From Singulisphaera sp. GP187 (GTDB lineage Bacteria > Planctomycetota > Planctomycetia > Isosphaerales > Isosphaeraceae): 64,000 nucleotides of DNA. The DNA is taken from the NCBI RefSeq assembly GCF_900129635.1, contig NZ_FSRB01000002.1, positions 2,074,727 to 2,138,726 on the forward strand, in the 5' to 3' direction. Of the stretch, positions 34,101-42,685 are shown piece after piece. A program made the translations under genes and the position numbers. The notes below the pieces were generated by a model. The model was not told where the DNA came from. It ran no database searches and saw nothing but the letters and a program-made list of their open reading frames with translations. Numbering within the stretch: the first letter of the stretch is position 1; every line of letters starts with the position of its first letter.

Positions 34101-35415
34101 GGATGCCTACCGGCGGCGACTGGTTGCGGTTGAGCCCACGCAGGTCGGCACACTCCTCGACTTCGCCGCCCGCGCCTACCGTCGCGCATTGACCGAAGCT
34201 GAGGCGAGCCAGTTGCTTGGTCTCTACAAAGGACTGAGGGCGCAGGAGATCCCCCATGAGGAGGCGTTCCGCATGACGCTCGCCCGGGTCCTGGTCGCGC
34301 CGGCGTTCCTCTACCGGGCCGAGAAGCCGGTGCCGGGGGCGGGGCAAGGTCCGGTCTCGAACGAGGAGTTGGCCACGCGTCTGAGTTACTTCCTCTGGTC
34401 GTCGCAGCCTGACCGCGAGTTGCGTACGCTTGCCGAGTCGGGCAAGCTCACCGACCCCAAGACGCTCGCGAGCCAGGCTCGGCGGATGCTCCGGGACGAC
34501 AAGGCCCGGCGGTTGGCGACCGAGTTCGCCTGCCAGTGGCTCCACATCGCCGACTTCGACCAGCTTGACGAGAAGAGTGAGCGTCACTTCCCCACGTTCC
34601 TCGGGCTCCGAGGCGCGATGTACGAGGAGTCGGTCCGGTTCTTTACCGACCTCTTCCGGAACGACGGCTCGATTCTCGACATCCTCGACGCCGATCATAC
34701 CTTCCTGAACGGCCCGCTGGCCGAGCACTACGGCATCCCGTTGGAGAAGAAGCCAGGAGTGGCCGGCAAGTCCGAGGACTGGCGCCGGGTGGACGGCATC
34801 AAGCAATTTGGCCGGCGCGGGGTGCTCGGCCAGGCGACGGTCCTGGCCAAGCAGTCCGGCGCTTCCCGGACCAGCCCGACCCTCCGAGGCGACTGGATCA
34901 GCGAGGTCCTCCTTGGCGAACGCCTGCCACGCCCCCCCAAGGGCATTCCGCTCCTGCCGGACGACGAAGCGGGAGCCGACGGTCTGAGCGTCCGCCAACT
35001 CGTCGAGCAGCACGCCAGCAACCCGAAGTGCATCGTCTGCCATGAACGGATTGACCCGCTCGGATTCTCACTCGAAGGCTTCGATGCGATCGGCCGCCGC
35101 CGCGATAAGGACCTGGGGGGTCGGCCGATTGACGCCCGATCCAAGGCCAAGGACGGGACGCAATTCGAGGGCCTTGAGGGGCTCACGGATTATCTCCTGA
35201 CCGTGCGCCGCGAGTCCTTCCTGAATCAAGCCTGCCGCAAGTTACTCGGCTTCGCCCTGGGACGCTCGATCCAGCTTTCGGACGCGACGCTCCTGGCCGA
35301 CATGCAGGCCGCCCTGAAGACGAACGATTACCGCGTCGGCTCCGCGATCGAGGTGATCGTCCTGAGCCGGCAGTTCCGCGAGATCCGCGGACGCGAGACC
35401 GCGGACACGGATTGA
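31159..35415 (+). CDS. DUF1592/DUF1588/DUF1585 cytochrome-type protein
   Basis: A 1418-residue exported protein with signal MGARHALVLLLILLSFAPPALG. Residues 49-53 are a haem-binding CLECH in a planctomycete cytochrome domain. A DUF1587-like segment (RLNNAEYTYTLRDLTGV) follows. The C-terminal third has the DUF1592 region (LATRLSYFLWSSQPDRELRTLA), DUF1588 with a second CIVCH and IDPLGFSLEGFDAIGR, and a DUF1585 end. The central insert of about 600 residues is unusual in length and contains a beta-rich region. GGGAG nine bases before the ATG supports this start. It is paired with a DUF1552 gene, as in most planctomycetes; the function is unknown, probably periplasmic redox. Confidence 0.92.
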   Translation: MGARHALVLLLILLSFAPPALGFGDAPPALEQVSKEFEGAVLPLVKRYCLECHSAEEQEGDLDLERFTKLDQVRNAPRVWQRVAEMLDNGEMPPKEADQPDAGERARLRGWVRGFLTAEAIRRAGDPGRVVLRRLNNAEYTYTLRDLTGVATLEPAREFPVDGAAGEGFTNTGNALVMSPSLVTKYLDAAKGVAGHAVLLPDGFRFSPGATPRDWTEETLTKIRDFYREYTDPRSGGEQVNLQGIVFDTNQGGRLPLDRYFAATIAERSSLISGAKSIETVASESGLNAKYLGILWRSLSSSTPSLLLGGLQARWRVATLENVPALVAEVAAWQQGLWKFSSVGHIGKLGGPKAWMEPVSPLNAKQEVRFKVPSSPDGNDVTLSLVATDAGDGNEHDFVVWRQPRLVAPGRPDLPLRDVRRVASDLATRRERLFADTTEYLDASAKVEATRGRVDLEELALGRGLDPVALRAWLDYLGIVPAEALTLTGHFTDKLTRGGGHDFINGWGRNETPQLLTNSSDQHVRIPGNMKPHGVAVHPSPTLRTAVGWLSPVMTTVRVEATVRHAHPECGNGVTWSLELRRGSRRRRLAAGIAQGDQERKVDPIERLAIQPGDLLALAIGARDGNHSCDLTAIDLRIVETGETGRTWDLAADVSSDVLAGNPHADRLGHPGVWHFYTEPDKGGTEADAVIPAESVLARWQAAKSDDEKHRLAAETQRLIRSGTPASKAGPDATLYRQLRSLGGPLLGTILRTRPEVEPGLATIKPDWGLDESRFGKHPNGKAIDAGDLCVQAPTVISFRLPAELAEGAELVTTGTLEATTGAEGSVQFNVVAGPPPTVTGLNPSGLKVTLAAGPWTSDNRRASSTSPIVVNDGSASRKRIEAALDDFRNLFPAALCYNKIVPVDEVVTLTLFHREDGHLARLMLDDAAKAKLDRLWDELHFISGDALTLVDAFAQLMEYASQDADPKVFEPLRQPINDRADAYRRRLVAVEPTQVGTLLDFAARAYRRALTEAEASQLLGLYKGLRAQEIPHEEAFRMTLARVLVAPAFLYRAEKPVPGAGQGPVSNEELATRLSYFLWSSQPDRELRTLAESGKLTDPKTLASQARRMLRDDKARRLATEFACQWLHIADFDQLDEKSERHFPTFLGLRGAMYEESVRFFTDLFRNDGSILDILDADHTFLNGPLAEHYGIPLEKKPGVAGKSEDWRRVDGIKQFGRRGVLGQATVLAKQSGASRTSPTLRGDWISEVLLGERLPRPPKGIPLLPDDEAGADGLSVRQLVEQHASNPKCIVCHERIDPLGFSLEGFDAIGRRRDKDLGGRPIDARSKAKDGTQFEGLEGLTDYLLTVRRESFLNQACRKLLGFALGRSIQLSDATLLADMQAALKTNDYRVGSAIEVIVLSRQFREIRGRETADTD

Positions 35416-35453
35416 AGAATTTCCACCCCTCAATGAGACCGGAGTTGACCCGG

Positions 35454-36758
35454 ATGACGACCCACCGATTCAGTCGCCGAACCATGCTCCGAGGACTCGG
35501 CGTGTCGATGGCCCTCCCCTGGCTCGAGTCGCGCCCCGTCTGGGGCGACGAGCCGGCCGGCAAGGCCGGTTCGAGCGAGGCCCCCGTCCGGCTGGCGGTC
35601 CTGTTCGCGGGCAACGGGTTCCACAGCAAGGAGTGGTGGGCCAAAGGGGCCGGCAAGAGCATGGAGCTGGGCCAGGTGCTCGCCCCATTGAACGACTTCC
35701 GTGAGAAGATGCTCTTCGTCCAGGGCCTGTATAACGAGCAGGCGCTGAAGGGGAACATCCATAGCTCGCAGACCGGGAACCTCCTCTCCGGCTCGCCGCT
35801 CGCTTCCGGCGGCGAGATCCGCTCGGGGACGAGCGTCGACCAGTGGCTCGCCGCAACCTACGGCCGCTCGACCAAGGTCCCTAGCCTGGTGCTCGGCTGC
35901 GAGAAGTCGAACCCATCAGTCCACAAGAATTATTCGATGCTTTATAGCTCGCATATCTCGTGGACCTCGCCGACGACCCCGACGCCCCTCGAGCTCTATC
36001 CCGCCCTGGCGTTCGACCGGCTGTTCAAGGATGAAGTCCGCCGCGGCGACAAGAGCGTGCTCGACGCCGTGCTCGAAGACGCCAACGACCTTCGCCGCCA
36101 GGTCAGCACGACCGACCAGCTCAAGCTTGACGAGTACCTCGAATCGGTTCGCGACGTGGAGCGGAGAATCGAGGGGGCGGGCAAGCGCGGCGAGCTTCAA
36201 GGCTGGCGGCCGACGCTCGACAAGCCCAACATCCCCCGGCCCCCCGAGGGGATCCCTCAAGATATCGCCGACCATATGCGGCTGATGTGCGACATCCTGG
36301 TGCTCGGCTTCCAGACCGATACCACCCGGATCACGACGCTCAAGTTGAACAACGACCACTCGTCGCTCCGCTTCCCGAACCTGGGCGTGGATTACATGAT
36401 CCACCACCTGCTTTCGCACTCCGACACGGCCGACTGGTTGAAGGTGAATCAGTTCTTCGTCGGCCAGCTCGCTTACATCGCCCGCAAGCTCGATGCGATC
36501 CAGGAGGGAGAACGCACCGCGCTCGATAACTCGATGCTGATGTTCTGCTCGAGCATGATGAGCGGCGGCCACGACGCCACGCAATTGCCCGTGGTGATGC
36601 TGGGCCGGGCCGGCGGCAAGATCGAGACCGGCCGGGTCCTCGACTACCGCAAGGAATCGAACCGGCAGATGTGCCGGCTCTACCTCTCGATGATGGAGAA
36701 GATGGACGTCCGGCTCGACCGCTTCGGTGACGCCACCGAGCCGCTCCGTGAGATCTGA
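35454..36758 (+). CDS. DUF1552 protein
   Basis: A 434-residue protein begins MTTHRFSRRTMLRGLGVSMA, a twin-arginine-like signal (SRRTMLRGLG). DUF1552 features follow: VRLAVLFAGNGFHSKEWW, GNLLSGSP and SMLMFCSSMMSGGHDATQLPVVMLG. It starts 38 bases after the DUF1592 gene and is co-transcribed with it. An in-frame ATG at 35433 is possible but puts seven extra residues before the Tat signal. Probably exported as a folded protein. Its function is unknown; the constant pairing with DUF1592 proteins suggests one complex or pathway. Confidence 0.92.
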   Translation: MTTHRFSRRTMLRGLGVSMALPWLESRPVWGDEPAGKAGSSEAPVRLAVLFAGNGFHSKEWWAKGAGKSMELGQVLAPLNDFREKMLFVQGLYNEQALKGNIHSSQTGNLLSGSPLASGGEIRSGTSVDQWLAATYGRSTKVPSLVLGCEKSNPSVHKNYSMLYSSHISWTSPTTPTPLELYPALAFDRLFKDEVRRGDKSVLDAVLEDANDLRRQVSTTDQLKLDEYLESVRDVERRIEGAGKRGELQGWRPTLDKPNIPRPPEGIPQDIADHMRLMCDILVLGFQTDTTRITTLKLNNDHSSLRFPNLGVDYMIHHLLSHSDTADWLKVNQFFVGQLAYIARKLDAIQEGERTALDNSMLMFCSSMMSGGHDATQLPVVMLGRAGGKIETGRVLDYRKESNRQMCRLYLSMMEKMDVRLDRFGDATEPLREI

Positions 36759-36776
36759 TCATGCGTTGCGTTTTCG

Positions 36777-37331
36777 TGGCGGGGTCACCAGGAGCTGACC
36801 CTGCCCCGCATCGGCCCCGGCAGCACGCTCATCAGGCACAATGTGTTCATCAAGAACGATGCGCGCAGTCCCGATGGGGACCGACCCAATATGCTGGTCG
36901 GTGGTTTTCCCGCCAGTGGCCCCGGCTCGGCCGACCTGTAGGAGATCTACGGCAATTTCATCTGCCACAACCCGCGTGAATCGCTCCTGCAGGCTTCGGG
37001 CCGAGTCGCGATCCATGACAACGTGTTCGTTGATGATACTGCGCCGAGTCATGCGGCGATCACGCTACGCGATCACGATTCACCGCTGAAACAGGCGTAT
37101 GTTTACAAAAACACGATCTGCTCGTCGATGCGTGGAATCCAGATCCCAAGCCCGGCGTCCGAGGATCACAACGAGATCCCGGTATCCTTGCTAAAGTCTC
37201 ATTTCCCCAGGGCGATTCTCGAGGTGGCTAACCCACTCGTGAACCATCCGTATCGACAGACGTATGTCGAACCAACGTTCGCGTGCGTCGCACGGTGTGT
37301 CGTGCCCACCAAATCGGTTATCGCAGAATGA
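36777..37331 (+). pseudogene. Remnant of a right-handed beta-helix protein
   Basis: Directly after the DUF1552 gene one frame reads GHQELTLPRIGPGSTLIRHN, then VFIKNDAR, up to SGPGSADL, an in-frame TAG at 36939-36941, and then EIYGNFICHNPRESLLQASG in the same frame. The asparagine-ladder pattern (HNVFI, YGNFICHN, HDNVFVDD, YKNTI) is typical of parallel beta-helix repeats. No start codon or N-terminal half exists, so the piece is truncated at the 5' end as well as interrupted. Similarity probably fades after about 37180, although the frame is open to 37331. Confidence 0.7.
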
Positions 37332-37450
37332 GCGACGGGCCGCCGGTCGTTCCCAGGAAGGGTTGTACGGTTGGTCCTTTGGGGTGGTTGTGGCTTTCGG
37401 TATTCAAAGGTGGGTGGATGGTTGCCCCTCTGAAGCATGCTGTGGATACT

Positions 37451-37760
37451 AGGGTGAGTCAGAAAAGTGACGCACGCATTTTGCAACTCCGAAGGGGCGA
37501 CTGTACATCGCCAGGGGCGCAAGCCCCTGGGGACAATCGACATATTTATGTTTTGCAGCTCCGAAGGGGCGACCGTCCGAGTCGGACACTACGTTTGACG
37601 GTCGCCCCCTTCGGGGCTGCAAACGAAACGGATTCGGATTTAAGCATATTTTGTTTCCAGGGGCTTGCGCCCCTCGCAATGAACGGTCACCCCTTCGAAG
37701 CTACAAGGGAAATGAACCCTCTGACCAAGCGTCCCTCGGGTGCATAACTTTTCTGACCCT
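37451..37760. mobile_element. MITE-like element with terminal and internal inverted repeats
   Basis: The left end AGGGTGAGTCAGAAAAGT and right end ACTTTTCTGACCCT are imperfect inverted copies, bounding about 310 bases. Inside, CTCCGAAGGGGCGACCGTC at about 37560 pairs with GACGGTCGCCCCCTTCGGGG at about 37600. Two further fragments of the same motif (CAGGGGCGCAAGCCCCTG, TTGCGCCCCT) occur. No transposase is encoded. The GGGGCGACC palindrome recurs at 56172-56250. Confidence 0.6.
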
Positions 37761-37855
37761 CGATAGGGGGCGATGAATCGCGACGAATTGAAGTAAGTCG
37801 TATCCGAATTCGGTGAGAGGTTTCGGCCCGCGAAAAGCCTCTCGGGGACCAGCAC

Positions 37856-38161
37856 ATGGATCGATCCCTCCTTCAAGGCCGGTTTGCCACCTTCACCTCC
37901 TGGAGGAATCAACACCGGCGATCCGTCCCGACACCGGTCGGCGAAACCGACCTCTATGAGGCTTGCAGTTCGCTCATCGCCGAGAGCCGCCGGAGCCGTA
38001 TCGAGCGGGACAAGTTGTGGGCTGCCGCCATTGCGGAGTTGTCGCGATCGCACGGTTATTGCCGTTCCTTGCTCAGTGTTGCCACGACCCGCCTCATCGC
38101 TCAAGAACGCGACCGGCCCGATCCGGGAGACCCGCACGCGGATCGGAAGCCGATACTCTAG
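37856..38161 (+). CDS. Small hypothetical protein (doubtful)
   Basis: A 101-codon frame has a helical-looking middle (ETDLYEACSSLIAESRRSRI followed by ERDKLWAAAIAELSRSHGYC) and a weak GGGGA upstream of the ATG. No family is recognised, and the N- and C-termini look non-coding. It stands alone between a mobile element and the sigma operon. Confidence 0.35.
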   Translation: MDRSLLQGRFATFTSWRNQHRRSVPTPVGETDLYEACSSLIAESRRSRIERDKLWAAAIAELSRSHGYCRSLLSVATTRLIAQERDRPDPGDPHADRKPIL

Positions 38162-38396
38162 ACATGATCAGATGTCAGCAGCGGCGATCAGAGCGATCCC
38201 CTTGCGGAAACGGCGAATTCCATTGAATTCCCCTGGGGCCGCGGGCGGGTTGCCCTCCCCAACGGGGATTGGGATATGATCAAATCGGCGATCCGGTCAA
38301 GAACGACCCAGAGCCGACGTCAAGGGTCGCTCGCGAGGGGAACCGAGACGGGACAGCAGCAAAGCTTGGGCCTCCCGTTCCGGTGTTGACGCTCGC

Positions 38397-38612
38397 TCAA
38401 GCCGGGTCCGACGGGGGGGGCGACTGGGACGACACCTCTTCCTTCGGGGGACAATGCCCCTGGCCATCATCCAGGAGGCTGTCGAGGTTCCGGATCAGGC
38501 GAGCGACGCGAGCGGCCAATCCCGGATCGTCCGCGATCAATCGCTCGAGCCGCGCACGACGCGGGCCGTCCAGCCGGCCGAGGGCGTAATCCAGCAGCTC
38601 GGTGGGGTCCAT
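38397..38612 (-). CDS. Small partner of ECF sigma factor
   Basis: This 71-residue frame starts four bases after the sigma-factor stop on the same strand. MDPTELLDYALGRLDGPRRA followed by RLERLIADDPGLAARV resembles the N-terminal anti-sigma/zinc-finger-like region found after planctomycete ECF factors. No zinc ligands and no transmembrane segment are present, so it is either a truncated anti-sigma or a minimal regulator. Confidence 0.65.
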   Translation of the reverse strand: MDPTELLDYALGRLDGPRRARLERLIADDPGLAARVARLIRNLDSLLDDGQGHCPPKEEVSSQSPPPSDPA

Positions 38613-38616
38613 GGCA

Positions 38617-39360
38617 TCATGACCTCTTTGCCCGCTCGGCCATTTCACGGAGCTGAGCGATGGCGCCATGCAGCCGCGACTTGACCGTGCCGAGGGGGAT
38701 TCCCAGCAGTCCGACGATCTCGGCATAGCTCAGCCCCTGATAATAGGCGAGCAAGAGCACCTGCCGCAGTGGTTCGGAGAGCCGGGCCACGCTCTCGCGG
38801 ACCCATTCTTGGCGTTCCCGTCCCTGCAATTCCTCGAGCGGTCCGGGCGCAGCACTGGCCAGCAATTCGAGCAGGGATCCGGGATCGACCTCCTCGACCG
38901 CCGCTGCACACGGTCCGTCGATCCGGATCGTCGGCAGCTTCCGGGATCGTCGCAGCGCATCGACTGCGCAGTGGATGGCGATCGCGTACAGCCAGGGCCG
39001 GGCCGGTAAGCCGTCTCGGTACAGGTCGCATTTTCTGTGGACCCGGAGGAAGGTGTCCTGGAGCACGTCTTCAGCGAGCGCCAGATCACCAAGGTAACGG
39101 GCGAGGTAGCGACTCAACTCGTCGGAGTAGCGGACGACGAGCGCGGTGAAATCCTCCGATCGACGAGCGTCTCGATAGCGACCCAAGAGGTCCTCTTCGC
39201 TCACCGAAACGGAATTCTCACTTGCCGGTGGGCTTGGCCAGTGAGGGTGCGGTGTTACATTTGCTCGCGTGTCGATTGGACCGCGGCAAGAGGGATGTTC
39301 GGAACCGGTTTCGAACGGGTCGCACCGGACCGGCTCACGGAGTGCTGCTGTCATGGGCAT
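38617..39360 (-). CDS. ECF-type RNA polymerase sigma factor
   Basis: A 247-residue sigma-70 family protein. Region 2 spans RYLARYLGDLALAEDVLQDT, FLRVHRKC and RPWLYAIAIHCAVDALRRSR. Region 4 has RLSEPLRQVLLLAYYQGLSY and EIVGLLGIPLGTVKSRLHGA, a clear helix-turn-helix. The N-terminal 55 residues are an unconserved extension. The ATG at 39360 follows GGGAGGTGG by six bases, which decides the start over the upstream frame. It would direct transcription of its own regulon and is linked to the small gene downstream. Confidence 0.92.
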   Translation of the reverse strand: MPMTAALREPVRCDPFETGSEHPSCRGPIDTRANVTPHPHWPSPPASENSVSVSEEDLLGRYRDARRSEDFTALVVRYSDELSRYLARYLGDLALAEDVLQDTFLRVHRKCDLYRDGLPARPWLYAIAIHCAVDALRRSRKLPTIRIDGPCAAAVEEVDPGSLLELLASAAPGPLEELQGRERQEWVRESVARLSEPLRQVLLLAYYQGLSYAEIVGLLGIPLGTVKSRLHGAIAQLREMAERAKRS

Positions 39361-39684
39361 GGGACCACCTCCCGGGATCCTGGGTGGTGGGCCCGGGATC
39401 CGCGCACAGTGCGGCAACCATCGCCGCGGGATTCCGAAGGCGGGAGGTGGTCCTCCGATCCGACCGTTCGGTCGGACGCAGGGCGCACGAAAACAGCCCC
39501 GCCGTCGTGATGGTACACACAGGGGGCTGCCATAGCCGGGTCACATCCATCGCCCGTCGCGAGCGATGATTCACCGAGTGTAGTATGCCGTGATTCCGCG
39601 GGCAACACCTGATCTCACTGATTCGTTTTATCAACACACGCCTGTGTCAGTGAGCCTCGGTCGTTCCACGTTGATCCACCTTGG
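39361..39684. other. Intergenic region upstream of sigma factor
   Basis: No gene seen. The region between the sulfatase stop and the sigma-factor start likely contains the sigma operon promoter, but no clear boxes are recognised. Confidence 0.35.
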
Positions 39685-41478
39685 CTAAGGCGAGAGGGTG
39701 ACTTCCCGCAGGTCCATCACCGCCGGCCCTGGTTTCTTGATCGCGCGAACCTCGAGCTGATACCGGCCGGCGCGTGGGAGGGTGACTTGACCGAGCGCCT
39801 GGGGCACGAACCGCTGGAAGCCGCCCGTAACCGGGACGGTGAGCTTCAGCCTCTGATCCTCCACCCGGAACGCAACGGTGCTTCCGCCACTGCCGTCGCC
39901 GCAGCCGACCAGGGCCTGAACCGCGAATGTTCCCGGCTTCGTGACGTCAAACTCCCAGGAGGCCCAGTCGTCGGCGCGGACCCAATAGCCAAGCGTATTC
40001 TTATGAGGAAGTGGCTCGAATCGGAGCATCGCGCCATGGACCTCGGCCGTGCCGGCCAGTAGGCGGATCGTGCCGTTGGCGAGTTGGGCGTTGGGCGTGT
40101 AGGCTGGGTTCGGCGTCGGCATCTGGGCATCGACGTCCTTCCGCCAGGCGGCGAGCTTCGCGGCCAACTCTTCGACCTTCCCCGGCTCGGATTCGGCGAG
40201 GTTGGTCGACTCTTTGATATCGCGCCCGAGGTCGAAAAGCTCGCGACGGCCGGACTGGTAGTCTTCGACAAGCTTCCAGTTGCCGTCTCGGACCGCGCCC
40301 CCGGGCCGACCCCCTTGATTGCTGTAGTGCGGGTAGTGCCAGAAGAGGGGGCGCGAGGCGATCGGCTTCGCCCCGGTCAACAGCGAGGCGAGGCTCACGC
40401 CGTCGCCCGCAATCGGCCCGGGAACCCCGCAGAGGGCCTTCAGGGTCACGGGCAGGTCGGCCGCCCAGACGGGCGTCTCCTCGATCCCTTTCGGCACCCG
40501 CCCGGCCCAGCGCATGATCAGGGGGACGCGCAAACCGCCCTCATAGAGGTAGCCCTTTCCCTCGCGGAGCGGGGCATTGCTCGTCGGCGGCGTGTTCGGG
40601 CCTTCGAGGGTCGCGAGGCCCCCGTTGTCGCTGGTGAAGAGGATGAGCGTGTCGTCGGTTAACCCGAGCTCCTCGATCTTGGCGACGATCCGGCCGACGC
40701 TCTCGTCGAGGCTCTCGATCATCGCCGCGTACACGGGGTTCTCCTGACGCCCGTGCGGGATCCCGTCCCACCGGGGATATTTGGCGATCAGCTCGTCCTT
40801 CGCCTTCAACGGGATGTGGACGCCGTAATGAGGCAGATAGAGGAAAAAGGGCCGCGAGCGGTTGGCCTCAAGGAATTTCTCAGCCTCGTCGGTGAGGCGG
40901 TCCGTGAGATACTGGCCGTCGGGGGCGTCGCCCAGGCCGGGCATGATCTGGCCCTTGCGGCGGAACGGTGCGAAGTAACTCAGCGGCGAACCCATCGAGT
41001 CGCCGGCGATATTGAGGGTGAAACCTTGGCGTGTGGGGTCGAATCCTTGACCGCCGAGGTGCCACTTGCCCACATGGGCCGTGGCGTAGCCGGCGGCGCG
41101 GAGCGACTCGGCAATCGTTTCCTCTTCGAGGGGCAGTTCTTGGCGAATGAGCGACCGCGCGAGCTTTTGCCCGGGGAGGTCGCGTCGGCCGGGGAGCCAA
41201 TCGGTCAGATGGAGCCGCGCGGGGTGCTTGCCGGTCATGAGCGCCGCCCGAGTCGGCGAGCAGACGGGACTGGCCGCATACGCCTGGGTGAACCGGCGTC
41301 CCTCCCCGGCGAGCTTGTCAAGATTCGGGGTCCGGTGGAAGCGGCTCCCGTAACAGCCGAGGTCCGCCCAACCCAGGTCATCGGCCACGATCAGAACCAC
41401 GTTGGGATGGTCCTGGCCCGCGTGGACGGGGAGCGCCGAGGCAAGCCAGAAGCCGAGGATCAGGATTCGTCTCTGCAT
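39685..41478 (-). CDS. Sulfatase (arylsulfatase type)
   Basis: A 597-residue exported sulfatase with signal MQRRILILGFWLASALPVHA. The active-site sequence PVCSPTRAALMTGKH has Cys73, to be converted to formylglycine, and Arg77. Asp33 and Asp34 of VLIVADDLGWADLG and the DNGG motif supply the calcium site. After about residue 450 a beta-sandwich-like domain (WVRADDWASWEFDV, TKPGTFAVQALV) is appended and may bind carbohydrate. It probably removes sulfate from polysaccharides outside the cytoplasm. The ATG at 41478 is chosen because the signal peptide begins there. It needs an anaerobic or FGE-type maturase encoded elsewhere. Confidence 0.94.
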   Translation of the reverse strand: MQRRILILGFWLASALPVHAGQDHPNVVLIVADDLGWADLGCYGSRFHRTPNLDKLAGEGRRFTQAYAASPVCSPTRAALMTGKHPARLHLTDWLPGRRDLPGQKLARSLIRQELPLEEETIAESLRAAGYATAHVGKWHLGGQGFDPTRQGFTLNIAGDSMGSPLSYFAPFRRKGQIMPGLGDAPDGQYLTDRLTDEAEKFLEANRSRPFFLYLPHYGVHIPLKAKDELIAKYPRWDGIPHGRQENPVYAAMIESLDESVGRIVAKIEELGLTDDTLILFTSDNGGLATLEGPNTPPTSNAPLREGKGYLYEGGLRVPLIMRWAGRVPKGIEETPVWAADLPVTLKALCGVPGPIAGDGVSLASLLTGAKPIASRPLFWHYPHYSNQGGRPGGAVRDGNWKLVEDYQSGRRELFDLGRDIKESTNLAESEPGKVEELAAKLAAWRKDVDAQMPTPNPAYTPNAQLANGTIRLLAGTAEVHGAMLRFEPLPHKNTLGYWVRADDWASWEFDVTKPGTFAVQALVGCGDGSGGSTVAFRVEDQRLKLTVPVTGGFQRFVPQALGQVTLPRAGRYQLEVRAIKKPGPAVMDLREVTLSP

Positions 41479-41782
41479 GGTTTGCACCGCGGTAGAAGGG
41501 GTGATTCGCGTATTTTTTCTTGATGATGACTCGGCCACGCTCGAGGTTCAAGGGAGCGGATTACAACCGTTCGTCTCTGTTCCCGCCAGGGGGGGGATCG
41601 AAGCCCCGAGCGGAAGCCGTCGAAGCGTCCCTTCTTCTTGGCAAGTTGGCTCGTGCGCAACGCCATACCGGCGAGTCATAACCCGAGCTTGTGAAACCGC
41701 TGGGCTTGCATCCTCCGATCACCTCGCCTGAAATAGTGGAGTTGGCCCTCGAATGTTCCTGAAGCCCAACTGAAGACATCCC
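41479..41782. other. Divergent intergenic region
   Basis: About 300 bases between the sulfatase and the SprT-like gene, with no coding frame and no clear promoter boxes. Confidence 0.35.
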
Positions 41783-42607
41783 ATGAGCCGACATGATCCT
41801 CCGTCACGCCCCATGACACCCCCGTTGGATCGACCGGATCGTCTCTGGTCGCTCCACCACACCGCCGACGAGGTGGCGCGGAGGAACCGGCACATCTATG
41901 ATGCGATGCTCCACGGGTCGGAGCACGTCCGCGTCGGGAACTTCACCGCGCTCGGTTCCGTGGATCTCCGCCTGCTCTTCGATCTCTACGACGCCCGGTT
42001 TTTCGACGGACTGCTGGATCGGATGCTCCGCGAGGACGGCGTGGGCGAGGTGGCCTTGCGGCCCTCGACTCGGATGACCAGAGCGGCCGGCAAGACCTAC
42101 GTGCGCCGGGAGCGACGGCGGACGCCCGCCGGAGTTGTCGACCGGGTCGAGTACGAGATCGCGGTTTCGACCATGCTGCTGTTCCAGAACTTCCGCGAGC
42201 CGGGGCGACCGGTCACCGTCGGTGGGCTGGTGTGTGGCGACCGGCTGGAGATCCTCCAGCGCATCTTCGAGCACGAGTTGCTTCACCTGGCCGAATTCCT
42301 CGCCTGGGGCCAGTCGAGTTGCTCGGCCGCGAACTTCCATGCGCTGTCACGGCGGATCTTCGGCCACGAGGGGGCGACCCACGACCTCGTGACACCGCGC
42401 GAGCGCGCCGCCGCGGTGTACCAGGTCCGGCTCGGGGACCGGGTCAGCTTCGAGCACGAGGGACGGCAGCGGGTCGGTGTGGTCAACCGGATCACCAAGC
42501 GCGCGACCGTCTTGGTCGAAGACCCGCAGGGCCGACCCTATTCGGATGGCCGAATTTATATGACTTACTATGTTCCGATCCCGTCGCTCACCAAGGCGAG
42601 CGGTTGA
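41783..42607 (+). CDS. SprT-like zinc metalloprotease
   Basis: This 274-residue cytoplasmic protein has an SprT-like core: the helix DLRLLFDLYDARFFDGLLDR, a strand near VEYEIAVSTMLLF and the zinc motif FEHELLHLAEFL (HExxH). A third ligand is probably in the downstream His-containing segment ANFHALSRRIFGHEG. The C-terminal 60 residues (LGDRVSFEHEGRQRVGVVNR) look like a small beta-barrel of unknown role. SprT-like proteins are linked to DNA-protein crosslink repair in other organisms; here the role is inferred. A sirtuin gene follows after 78 bases and may share the transcript. Confidence 0.82.
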   Translation: MSRHDPPSRPMTPPLDRPDRLWSLHHTADEVARRNRHIYDAMLHGSEHVRVGNFTALGSVDLRLLFDLYDARFFDGLLDRMLREDGVGEVALRPSTRMTRAAGKTYVRRERRRTPAGVVDRVEYEIAVSTMLLFQNFREPGRPVTVGGLVCGDRLEILQRIFEHELLHLAEFLAWGQSSCSAANFHALSRRIFGHEGATHDLVTPRERAAAVYQVRLGDRVSFEHEGRQRVGVVNRITKRATVLVEDPQGRPYSDGRIYMTYYVPIPSLTKASG

Positions 42608-42685
42608 CCGGAATCGATCACCAGGTCCGGAGTCTCAGATTCCCTCTGCGGCCTGGCGGCGCTCCCGATGATCCTCGAGGTGACC

